Source: Lotus japonicus (lineage: Eukaryota; Streptophyta; Magnoliopsida; Fabales; Fabaceae). Taken from it: DNA of 64,000 nucleotides. The notes under the pieces are model-generated. The model ran no database searches. It was not told where the DNA came from and saw only the letters and a list, made by a program, of their open reading frames with translations. Position numbers and translations under genes: made by a program. The stretch lies in NCBI RefSeq assembly GCF_012489685.1, contig NC_080043.1, positions 80,492,292 to 80,556,291 of the forward strand, in the 5' to 3' direction. Shown here one piece after another: positions 34,142 through 45,094 of the stretch (positions are counted from its first letter, which is position 1; each line of letters opens with the position of its first letter).

Positions 34142-36251
34142 TTGGGCTGTCAAGGGTGAACCAGCCCGAATCGGACCCGGCTAAACTGAGCCAATTTTCA
34201 TAAAATCAGGCCGGTTGTCGAGTCACTCGGTTTAAAGAAACCGGTTTATGGTGGTTTGGTTCGGTTGGTTTCGGTTTGGGCTCAAAATCGACCAAAGTAG
34301 TTTAAAAAAAATAATAAACTACAACCCAGTTTGAGTGAGAAGAGAGAGGTATGGAAGAAAAAAAAACTGAAGTCGTTTTAAACATAAAACCTCACCAGCT
34401 TTCATCCAACATAAACAAGCCCTAGCCTCCAATACTCTTCCTTTCCCATCTTCAGCAAACCCTAGCTGCCACTCTCCATTAGTCTGCCCTGCCCAGTTCC
34501 CACCATGAGCGAACCCTAGCTGCCACCACCCCACCACCACCGCCACCATGTCTCTTCTCTTCCCCTCTCATAGATAACCTCTCAGCCATTCTCTTCTCTT
34601 CTCTTCTCTTCTCCTCGTTGTTGACATAGCCACCATTGATCTTCTCTTCTTCTCGTCACAATAGATCTCATGAGGCCGATGAAGGTATGAAAAACGGTAG
34701 AAAGGGGGGGTTTGAATAACGTTTTCAGTATAAAACTTCCACCTTAAAGATTTTGACAAATCTTTCGAGAACTTAAGTGCTAAAGATAAGAGATAGAAAA
34801 GCACACAAGGATTTTATCCTGGTTCACTTGATAAATCACTCAAGCTACTCCAGTCCACCCGTTAAGGTGATTTCTTCCTTCTTAGAATGAAGGCAATCCA
34901 CTAATCAGGTAAGAGTTACAACTGCACTTGAAACCTACAAGTGACTAACAATTACACTGACTTAGCTCACACTAAGATTCACTCTCTTAGTCTTCTCTAG
35001 GATCCGATCAGCCTTGATCTCCTAAAGGAACTAAACAAACTGTTTATCAAAGAATTGTTTACAAGAAATTTGCTTCTAAAAAGCTAATAGTAAACTTAAT
35101 GAATTTTAGATGAAAGAAAGCTTAGAAGAATTTAAGTTTATCTTGCGCGTATGTGAATGCTTCTAGCTGTTTCTTTCAGTCTTCAGCCTCTTTATATACT
35201 CCAAGGATTAGGGTTGAGCGTTGCATGGGAAATGCTACCGTTGGAGGGCAGTTCTGGAAAATCCAGCTTCTGTTGTGTCTGAGACTGTTAGGTAGGTCGT
35301 CAGGAAGGTACAGTTGCTTTTGTACTTGGATAGCGACGCGACCTTTAAACCTAGGAGACTTCTGATAAGGGGAATGCTTTCTATTGGAACTTGTGAAGCC
35401 GGTTGATCAGAGTCAGAGGGAAAGCACAGATCCTCTGACCATTGTATCTTCTGATTCTGAACTCAGAGGGAAGAACATGGCCTTCAGAGTTTCTTGCTTC
35501 TGGACATCAGAACTTCACTAATCAGCTTCTGGATCTTCAGAGTCTTCTACACCATCAGAACATCTGAACCTTCAGTGTTTCTTGGTTATCAGAACTTCTG
35601 GATCTTCAGAGCTTCTAGTGACTGAGTCCACATCAGAGTTTGTATAACTTCAGAACTTCTGAAGCTTTTCCACTGTTCATACTGAACATGGTGAATGCGA
35701 AAGCGTTGCTTGGGTCACTCTTTAAGCACAGTGCTTCTGATTTGTGTGAGATTGAATAGAGGTCAGAGCCTGTAAATAGCACACTCAGAAAAACACGTTA
35801 GAGTACCACAATTGTTCATATCAAAAGGTTAACTTGTAATCATCAAAACATAGAGTTGTACTACTAGATCAAAACTTTGATCTTACAGCCGAATCTGGAG
35901 TTATGCGACCCCTCCATCTATAGCAGCGTTCAAATCTGTCTCATGAAGGTCAAAGGTGCTTAATCTGCAAGTGTGAACCCTTCCATGCGATTTTTATGTT
36001 GATTTTCCTCTTCAATATGTTGAATTTAGGTCGCTTTGGCTTTATTTTGCTTATATTGTATTGTAATGCGAAATATTAATGAAAAATTCATGTGCTTCTT
36101 CTCTGTTCCCTCTGTTCTATACTCTCTTTTTTTTGTCCTCTCTACACTCGAAACCCGACAAGACCGAACACGAGAAATCCTACCATATTGGCTGGCGGTG
36201 GCGGTTCGAAACTTACAATATTGGCCTGAACCTGCCTGTTGGACACCCCTA
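34142..36251. mobile_element. hAT element split by a solo LTR
   Basis: The left end is TTGGGCTGTCAAGGGTG; the right end on the other strand is TAGGGGTGTCCAACAGG. The 8 bp duplication GATTCTAC flanks it at 34134-34141 and 36252-36259. Removing the inner LTR and its 5 bp duplication leaves about 0.9 kb. The subterminal zones are rich in 'ggtttggttcggttgg' type repeats. No transposase. Repeated 'ccctagctgccac' phrases near 34424-34525 look like a 5' leader and may be captured sequence. Confidence 0.85.
34680..35887 (-). repeat. Solo LTR of a SIRE1-like copia retrotransposon
   Basis: 1208 bp, beginning TGTAAGATCAAAGTTTTGAT and ending ...TCA on the minus strand, flanked by the 5 bp duplication GCCGA at 34675-34679 and 35888-35892. 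TG...CA ends plus 5 bp duplication define an LTR. The start matches the SIRE1-type LTRs of legumes as I remember them. The body has many tandem-like 'cagaacttctgg' phrases (35440-35680). No internal domain is present, so the element was lost by recombination between its two LTRs. Confidence 0.88.
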
Positions 36252-36259
36252 GATTCTAC

Positions 36260-37276
36260 GACATTGAGACTTATTTCTTGGAAATAAAAGTACTTATCTT
36301 TCAGGAGCTGCATGAGGGAGAAGGTTCGATCTGATATATTAAAAAAGGGGGTAAGGTATGAATGGCGGTGTGGTGATGGGCGGAAACATTTTTGTTATAT
36401 GGACCTAATTAGATTTTTCTTTAAAATCATGAATTATGTAATGCTTAAAATCAAAATAATAATTTTCTCCCTTCGCCACCTCATTCATTCTCTTTTATCT
36501 CTATTCGCTTTCTATCATATCAAACAATTTATCAAATCTATTTCATTTCTCACATATTTGATATTTCTATCCACTCATCTTCTCTCTTCTCTACTATCTT
36601 CTCTATCTTTCATTTCTCTACCAAACTAAAGGGTATTGGTCTATTTGGTTGCAGTTTTAATTTTTTGTATTTAAAAACTGTTTTTAGAAATTATGTTTGA
36701 CAATAGTTTTCAAGAAGAAAAAAAAAATTGTTCGACTAAAATGTTTTCTAAAATTACGTTTCTAATTTTTTTTTTCAGTTTTTAAAATAGAAAACAATTC
36801 TAAAAATTATAATCAAAATAATACACATTTAACTGCAAAAGACTAATGCCCGAATTTCATTTTTAACTGCAAAAGACTAATGCCTAAATTGTTTTTACGG
36901 TATACTGCAAAAGACTAATACTACTCACATTAGACTTTCTTGTATATCAAAATAGACCCTCTAATACACATTTGACCCTTGGCCATCATTGAAGAGTTTA
37001 TTAAAATAAATCTCATGTCTCTCTTTAATATCTTGACCTATAATCAAAACTCTTTCATCAATTCTCATAGGATAGCTCAAGTGGTAGGAGCTGGGAGGAC
37101 ATATGAGTTGGGTAGGGAGGTACAGCGATCGATTCCTAGCGGGTGCAATTTATCTTTGTAATATACCAAAAAAAAAATTGGATTGAAACAGAAACCCTGT
37201 CTTATACCCATTCAGCTTTCAATCTACCCTCATAGTCCGCAATAATGACTAATGAGTCACAAGAATAGCTAAAGGG
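36260..37276. other. gene-free stretch with a SINE-like repeat
   Basis: No gene recognised. 36460-36625 is pyrimidine-rich. 36640-36830 has a loose inverted repeat of A/T-rich phrases. 36840-36920 repeats 'actgcaaaagactaat' three times. Confidence 0.45.
37068..37165 (+). repeat. tRNA-derived SINE-like repeat, best preserved copy
   Basis: Box A-like gatagctcaagtggtaggag, box B-like gatcgattcctagcgggtg, tail caatttatctttgtaat, then an A run of nine. Same family as 1-110, 3280-3392 and 3655-3715. Confidence 0.6.
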
Positions 37277-37285
37277 GAAACAAAG

Positions 37286-38483
37286 GGTAAATAGCCAACT
37301 TGGTCCCTGAATGTGTCCACCGCCTTCAACTTCGTCCCTAAACTTTCAAAATGACGCCCGTGGTCCTAAATGTGTCAAATCTCACTCATCAGTGGTCCTT
37401 AGGTTAAAAAAAGCTGACGTCGTTAACGGAAGTGTGACTTGAATTTATTTTTTTTGTCAAAGTTGAAGCTTATGTGGCATTTGACTGGTGAGAAAGTTTT
37501 AAAAACTTCAATTTAGTCCTTGAATCTGAAAAATATTCATTCTTTCCCCCCATCTTTCTCTACCTCTCCCCACCACCATCACCCTCTCTCCATCTCCATC
37601 TTCTTCATCCTTCTTTTTCTACTTTCCACCCTCATCTCCTCCCTCATGATATGTGGAGAATTTTTGTTTTTTCATTGACTCACTCACTGGAACATACCAC
37701 ATGATATGCACAGACAAAAGACAGTAGGCACAAAAAAAAGAATAAGAACGTCCTTGAGAGGAGAGGGAGAAAAGCAAAATGCAAAACTGAGGAGCTTCCA
37801 TTGCATCTGAAAAACAGCAATGTTGTGACCGCAATAAGTTTTATTTTTTCTATCTTCACAGAGCATCCCTTTTCCTCCACTTCCACCTCCCATTTCTCAA
37901 GTCTTTGCTCTAAAACTTCCTTTATTTCTGTACTGCTATATCATCTTAAACCAAACCCCAATTTTCACAAGGTCACATGGATTCAAGAGTATTTACACCG
38001 AAGACTAAGATTAAATTTTGCAAATCTTTATTACCACCCAAATCTTGGGTGGGTTTGTGTGTGTGTGTGACGGTCAGATGTGGGTGGGTTTTTTGGTTTT
38101 GTGATTTTGGGTTGAACGATTTTGGTTTTTGGAAGGGAAAAAGAGTTGAGGTGAGGGAGAGCGTCAGAGAGCATGAGAGGGAGGGTGATGGTGGTGGTGA
38201 GAAGTAGAGGAAGATGGGGGATATAATATTTTTTTTTTTCAGATTCATGGACTAAATTGAAGCTTTTAAAACTTTCCCACCAGTCAAATGCCACACAAGC
38301 TTCAACTTTAACAAAAAAAAAAAAAATAGTCACATTTATGTTAACGACGTCAGCTTTTTTTAACCCAAGGACTGCTGATGAGGGAGATTTGGCACATCCA
38401 GGGGCCACGAGCGTCATTTTGAAAGTTTAGGGATGAAGTTGAAGGCGGTGGACACTTTCAGGGACCAAGTTGACTATTTTCCC
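37286..38483. mobile_element. Mutator-like element with ~220 bp inverted repeats
   Basis: The left arm (37286-~37520, starting GGTAAATAGCCAACTTGGTC) is the inverse of the right arm (~38265-38483, ending caagttgactattttccc). Both contain the landmarks 'aactttcaaaatgacg', 'gctgacgtcgttaac' and 'cagtcaaatgcc' in mirror order. Direct repeats GGGAAACAAAG (37275-37285 and 38484-38494) flank it; the true duplication is 9-11 bp. The 700 bp interior has no recognisable coding sequence, though its frames at 37800-38250 could mislead a gene finder. Confidence 0.82.
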
Positions 38484-38494
38484 GGGAAACAAAG

Positions 38495-39948
38495 AAAGCA
38501 CGAAACACAAGAAGCATGCCCTTTTTTTCTTTAGCAGAATTTGATTTTTGGTCACTTCCTTTTTGCAGCCAAGAGAAAGTAAAAACATGTCTTTTTTTTA
38601 TTAGCTTGATTAATATAGTTACTGTGAGTGATATGCTAGTAATAAACTACTCCCCCTATTACCCCCTATTAATTTTAAGAAAAAAATATTTTGTTTTTGG
38701 TATAATTTAACATTTGCTCCCTCCCTATCTTTTACCTATGTGCAATTTGCCTCCCACAGGTTTTAATAGAGCACATTTACTCCCTCATATTTCAATATGT
38801 GAAAATTAATCCCTTTCATTAGTGAGTACTTTAAAGGTTGACATGACTTGCTATTTGCACTCCTTGTTTCACGCACCCCTCTTATTAACAGATTAACTTA
38901 AAAAAATTGAAAATGTAAATGAATCACGTAGTTAAAACATTTCAACCCTAATCCCAAATTAGATTCGATCAACCAAAATTAGAAAGCTTCATCGTGTTCT
39001 TTGTACGATTACCCCCTTGAAGTATTTCGTGAATCTTTGAAGGCCAATGATCTATTCTTCAATGTGGTTCCCTTGCACGGTTCTTCGTGGAGATTCTCTT
39101 CAATTGCTGGTGGTCCCGGGCGTGGAGGTAGAGGACGACTAGGAGGAAGGGAATCATGTTCTAGCATTAAATTAGTTCTCATGTTGAATTTCAAAATTGT
39201 CCTTAACTACATCAAAAGATAAGTCTTTAGTAATGGAAAAAGTGGAAATTAAGTAGTAATATTATAACTAGTGTTACACATTTACATTTTCAAAGTTGAA
39301 TAATGACAATATTGTAAAAAATAGATAATATAGTAAAAAGTTCAATATGATTTTTATAAAATGGATCAAGGTGAACCCCTCATTTAATTCTTATAGTAAT
39401 GATCGGAGAGAGTAAAATATAAAAAAAATCACAAAAAAGTTTTCTTTTATCAGTAAAAGAACAAGTGCATTGAAAGTAAGTAAGGAGAGTACTTCAATCC
39501 CAATTACAAATGAGAAGCAAAAACTAGAAAAGAAGAAAAGAAAAAGGAAAAAACATGGATACCAGTGCACACACAAAAAAATATTCACAAAAAAAATAGA
39601 ATTACACTTTCATTCAATATGCCACTCGTATGATAACAAAGAACTGGCACGCTACAAGAAAATTGCAGATTCATAAGCAACCTCGTGGTGGGTTCTAGTT
39701 ACCACCGTCACTTATTGGCTCATTAAAATTCAATGTGGACGAGACTTTTAAAGGCAATATGGGACCAAGTGGTATGTTAAGAAACAACGAAGGGTTGGTA
39801 CTGGACTACTTCTCTAAATCGTTGTGAATATGTTGGGCATATTTTTTTTAAAAATAAAAAGGTAATTTGATTAATAAAGAATCATTCATGTGAATAACAC
39901 CCACATCAATATGTTTTGCATATAAGTGGGTGGTTCTAACAATATTAA
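38495..39948. other. gene-free stretch with RNase H remnant
   Basis: No intact gene. 39001-39222 encodes a short glycine/arginine-rich frame (GPGRGGRGRLGG) that I do not recognise. 38690-38870 has MITE-like 'tttgctccctccctat' texture. A LINE RNase H fragment lies at 39723-39826. Confidence 0.45.
39723..39826 (+). pseudogene. LINE RNase H fragment
   Basis: Frame LKFNVDETFKGNMGPSGML followed by NNEGLVLDYFSKSL, ending in TGA. This is the first strand of the RNase H domain found at the end of plant L1 elements ('KFNVDGA...GxGxVxRdxxG' type). Only about 35 residues survive, and the next segment is unrelated. Confidence 0.6.
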
Positions 39949-40137
39949 GGCTCGTTTGGTATGTCGTATTAGACATGATTGTATAAGTTTATACAATACA
40001 TTATGGACTTATCCATTGTTTGGTGCTAACATTGTATTGTATAAGCTTATCCATCAACCCACCCTTATACATCAAAATGATGTATTATTTCATCCATCAT
40101 GTAGGTGATGAATAAAGCTGATAAGATTTGACGTATA

Positions 40138-40818
40138 AGCCACCATCACCATCACTCTCCGCTGCTTCCACCATTCGCGCCCTCCACCACCACTACCATG
40201 ATTGCCATTATCATCCACCACCACCACTAACACCACCACCCTACGACCACCACAACTACCGCCCTCCACCACCACCGACACCACCACCACCACCTTATCA
40301 CCACCACGACCACTGTCCTCCACCACCACCACCCTCCACCGGTGACACCACCATTATCCATCCTCCACCACCACCACCATCACCACCACCTTCCATCGTC
40401 GCCACCACCAACAGCACCACCACCAGCACCACCACCCTATTGCCACCAAAAAGACCATTCTCCACCACCACCACCACCGCCATACCACCACCAACATCCT
40501 ACTGCTACCACAACCAATGTCCTCCTCCACGACCACTACCATCACAACCACTGCCCTACTGTCGCCACCACCACCACGTCGCCAACACCACCACGACCAT
40601 CGTTGCAACCATCGACACCAACACCCCAACCACTGCGCTACTGCTGACACCACCACCGAAACCACCTTCAACATCCTACCGCCATCACCATCCTCCACCA
40701 CCAGTACTGCTACCACTATATATACTCGCAACCACCACCCTCCACTATCACCACCTTCTCCACTACCACCACCACCACCACCACCGCCGCCACTCTCCAC
40801 CACCACTATCACCACTAA
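40138..40818 (+). repeat. ACC-rich low-complexity tract of ~680 bp
   Basis: Almost uninterrupted (CAC/ACC/CCA/CCG) triplets. All three plus frames stay open because stop codons are rare in such DNA, giving artefact proteins rich in Pro, His and Thr on plus and Val and Gly on minus. It ends exactly where the MULE target duplication begins (40819). Not a gene. Confidence 0.9.
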
Positions 40819-41497
40819 ATTATACAGGGAAATTATTATTCAGATCCCCTCCCCCCACATCTTTTCATGCCCCTCATAATGTGTGAATTGTAAAAGATGC
40901 CCTTAATGAAAAAACAAATCAAAATACCACTCCCTCCCTCCCCACCTTCTTTCTCTTGGTTTCTTCTAACCCCCCACCCCCCCAATATAAACTTCCAAAC
41001 CCATACCCATTATAGAAACCTCCAAACCCATCAACCTCTCCTCAGCTCCCACCGCCGGCCAGCACCACAGACACATCGTCTTCATCGTCGCCGTTCGCCA
41101 ACACTGACGTCTTCGTCGTCACCGTCCGTCGTCGTCTCCTCTCTGCTACTGTTCGCCGTCGTCTGTAAAGGTAACTGCTGCATTTCCCGATTCAGATTTG
41201 TCGTATCTTAAACGTGCGTTACAAACGCTCGTTACAAGTGCGTTTGTAACGCTCTTGTTGAGTGCGTCATAAACACTCTCATTAAGAGTGTCTCCAACGC
41301 AGTTTGTAACTGCGCATTGCCGTTGATTTTTTGTTTTTTTTTTGTATTGACGCACCATCAAACAACGTCTACGTCGCACGCTTATAGTGCGACGTGGACG
41401 CATGTTCATAGTGCGATTATTTACAGTTCAGAACCAGTAAGACGTTTGTGTATCTGTTCATTTCAGAATGAGTTTCCCTTAATCATATGAAGTAGAT

Positions 41498-44407
41498 ATG
41501 CCTGGAGAAAAGGAACCTAAAAACAAAGTGGAAGAAAGACAGTTAGCCAACGTAAATGTCAGCGATGATGTGCCAATTTTCGCGGACTACATAGAGCAAT
41601 TTACCACGGACACGGTATTTTCATATACCTTCACTAATGTGTATAGTTGAATTGTCCTGAATTTATATGTGATACCTATATGTTTGAATGTATGCATTTT
41701 TTTGCTACTCGGGATGAGCTTATGGATTGGGTTAAAGCTGTAGGAAAGCAATTAGGCTTTGCTACTCGGGATGGGTCGTGGGAGTAAAAATAGACAGTTG
41801 GTTATATTGGGGTGCGAGATGGGTAGCAAGTACAGATCTTACAAGCCTGAGTTGAAGTGGAAGGGGACAAGAACCAAGAAATGTGATTGTCCGTTCAGAC
41901 TCAAGGTGAGACGCACATCAGAAGATGGTTTGTGGAGGTTGACTGTTGTATGTGGAGACCACAACCATAAGCCAGCTGAGAATCTGCATGGCCATGCCTA
42001 TGTCGGTCGCCTTACAAGTGAAGAAAAAGGATATGGTGGTTAAAATGGTTGACAACAAAGTCAAGCCATGTAACATGCTGCTGGCATTGAAGAGTGTCAA
42101 CCCTCAAAATCTGACTTCCACACGACAAGTGTACAATGAGCGGATGGCACACATGAGAGCCAAGAGGGGAACGTTGACAGAGATCCATCACTTGATGAGG
42201 TTGTTGGAGGAAGACAGGTACACACACTGTTCTAGATCTAAAGAGGGTTCCACTGTGATCCGCTCCTTATTTTGGGCACATCCAGTTTCCATCCAGTTGT
42301 TCAACCAATTTCCTACTGTTGTCTTGCTTGATAGCACATACAAGACAAACAAGTATAGGATACCGCTCTTGGAGATGGTTGGTATGACTTCCGTTGGATT
42401 CACATACACCATCGAGTTTGGCTACATGTGCAATGAGCGTGAACCTGAAGTTACATGGGCGCTTCAAAAGCTGAGGGGGTTGATACTTATAGAGGACATG
42501 CCTAAAGTCATCATTACTATCAGAGATCAAGCTTTGATGAACGCAGTTGAATCTACATTCCCTACAACTACTCACTTACTATGCCAATTCCATATTTCTA
42601 AGTGCGTGAAGGTAAAGTGCGAGCTTACTATCCTACTGAAGGAGAAGTGGGATGATGTCGGGGATGCATGGAATAAAGTCATGAATTTTGAATAGTAGAG
42701 GATTTTATTGCTAGTATGAACTTCTTCCGTGCGCTAACTGGAGAGAACTCTGAGTTCATGCAATACGTGAATGATACTTGGTTGCCGGTTAAGTATAAGT
42801 TTGTGAAGTATGCTATTGACCGTTATATGCACAAGGGTAACGCAACTACAAACAGGTACATTCTTATACACTGATTTTTCATTTCCTATTATTCATTAAG
42901 TACGTATTAATGTTATTCTTTTACATAGGGTGGAAGGTGCACATGCAAAACTCAAAGCGTGCATCAAAGATAGCAAAAGTGACATGTGTGCGACTTGGAC
43001 GGCTATACATAGGTGCACACTTCTCCATCATACAAAGATCAATGCTGCTTTTCAGGCAAGTATATTCATCAGGGAGCAGACATTCAAGGAGAAGTTGTAT
43101 GATAACTTGTGTGGTCTAATGTCAAGATATGCATTTATCCTGATCGCAAAGTAGCAAGCGCGTGTGGGAAAATGCGATTGTGCTATCAGGAGGACGCACG
43201 ACCTCCCTTGTTCATGTCAGCTTGCGATCATGGATTCTATTCCATTGACGGCAGTTGACCAACATTGGAGGATGCTTACAACAACAGCTACACCTGATGA
43301 ATCTCAACCTGTTATGAGATTGAGCATTGCAACAAAGTTGGAGGTCTTTGCGAAGATGTTTGAAGAGGCTAATGTTCCGATGAGACAAGCTATCAAAGAG
43401 AGGCTTCGGGAGATTGCATACCCAAATCAGACTTCTTTGTGTCCTCCTCCAAACAAATTGCCTACAAAGGGCCGGCCTGGTGAATTTAAGGGTTCAACTA
43501 GACGTCTTCCTTCAAAGTGGGAGAATGTTGATAATCTAGTAAAGTCACTACAAGCTAGCAACTCACCTGGGCTTCCTAGCAGTAAGGTCACTAAGGTGCC
43601 TAAAATTCGCTCAACAAAGTGGAAGAGCTTAACACCGAAACAATCAGCACCAAAGAAGAAAGGCAAGAGGATGGCAATCAAGTTACCTGGGCTCCCCCCA
43701 CAGTCCCCTAAACCCAAAGTTTACTCAACCAACTACATTCATGAGGTGTCTGAATTCCTCCGTGAACATGTAATTGACATTGTGAATTGTGGATATAGAT
43801 GCATTGCTTCTTTGATGGGCAAGGGGGAAAATAACTGGCATGAAGTTCGGCACGAAATGATAAGGGAGCTTACATCACGCAAGACAATTTACCTTGATTT
43901 GTATACCACAAACAAACATTACGATCAGGTACTGCAAGCCTTGCATCTTGCTCCGAGGGAGATTGCAACAATGGACAAGTGGTTAAACATGCCTGATATG
44001 GGTCACATTGTTGCTACATTGTACCAAATTATGTTTGTGACCTTGTCAGCTAAGGGGTGCTCCACCTACCTTCCTCTCACCGGTCCAGTGCCACATCCGT
44101 TAGAGCACCAGATTGTATGTTTGTTCCTTGTCAACAACAACCATTGGGTGAAGGTACTTTTCATTATTATATTTAGTATACATTCACATTACATAACATT
44201 ATAAGGTAATTAACAATATAAATCACCATTTTATAGGCGCATATATCAAGTGACTTTCCTTTGCCGGTGATTAATCCACAATGGCGCTATCATTGTACCG
44301 TTGAAGCTCGTGGTTGGGAGCGACCATACCTGGATCGCATGACCAGATTTGTGGAGAACATACCTGGATGGCAGAGCGATGAAATCATAGATCTCGTTGA
44401 TGACTAG
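41498..44407 (+). pseudogene. MULE transposase with OTU-like C-terminal domain, broken
   Basis: Start at MPGEKEPKNKVEE (41498). A FAR1-like DNA-binding part follows (CPFRLKVRRTSEDGLWRLTV, then HNHKPAENLHGHA; 41760-42040). The MULE DDE core is at 41946-42695 (first Asp in VVLLDSTYKTNKY, second in ITIRDQALMNAV, CQFHISKCV after it) and continues 42700-42856. An intron runs to about 42929 (acceptor acatag), then VEGAHAKLK and a SWIM finger (GKCDCAIRRTHDLPCSCQL, ~43167). The C-part, about 43730-44160 with a last exon 44238-44407, resembles the OTU cysteine protease fold (NCGYRCIASLMGKGENNWHE, LNMPDMGHIVATLYQ, NNNHWVKV). Frame shifts near 41770 and 42040, a stop at 42693 and a TAG at 43152 kill the frame. 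The Asp-Gly usually before the OTU Cys is missing. Confidence 0.85.
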
Positions 44408-44622
44408 TTTATTTATGTTGTAATGTTGTAATAGTGGATTTGCAAATTGCAGTCGTTGTTGTAGTGTAACAATGTAACATTATTATAAGAATGTAAGATT
44501 GCCATTATGTGTTTCATTTCCTGCAACATTGTCATTATCTATTTTTGTTTTGAGGTTGTGTGTGTGTTTCTGTTTTAGTTTCTGTTTCTGTTACTGTCTG
44601 TCAAGTTTCTGTCATATGTCGC

Positions 44623-45094
44623 CAGGGCCGTCTCAACCAATATTGAGGCCTAAAGCGAACTCTAAGAATTGGACTTTTATAAAATTAATTTTTTTATATA
44701 AATAATTTAAATAAAATTTATTTTTCGGGCTTTTTGAGATGCAAAATCGTTTAGTAAATTATCATAATTGATTTCTTTTAAAACTTCTTTTTCAATAGAG
44801 AAATAATTGGAGAGAATAAAAGAAGAAGAATTTAGAGAGACCAAATAAAAAGTCACACTTTTCCTCTGCTTTTTATCAATTCAAAATACACAATAAATTG
44901 AATTTAATTAAAAATAAATGTTGCACTTAAAAGATCCATTCTTTTAGGCACTCAATATGTTATTTAATTAGTCTATTCTTGGATAATTTCCTTTAAAATA
45001 TATACTAGTTTAAGATAAACAAAAAATTTGGGGCCTAAAATATTTTGGGGTCTAAAGCAAGGTCTTTATTGGCCTAGAGGTTGAGACGACCCTG
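44623..45094. mobile_element. hAT-type MITE nested in the MULE
   Basis: 472 bp. The left end is CAGGGCCGTCTCAACC; the right end on the other strand is CAGGGTCGTCTCAACC (15 of 16). It is flanked by the 8 bp duplication TATGTCGC (44615-44622, 45095-45102). No coding. It also contains the mirrored phrases 'gaggcctaaagcgaa' and 'ggggtctaaagcaagg'. Confidence 0.92.

Noticed and set aside
37801..38417. Several 70-130 codon frames in the long-TIR element
   Set aside because: They overlap in many frames on both strands and partly lie in the inverted repeats; no recognisable motif.
40128..40886. 252-codon proline/histidine/threonine-rich open frame (and 120- and 153-codon partners)
   Set aside because: Artefact of the ACC triplet tract; all frames are open on both strands and no domain is present.
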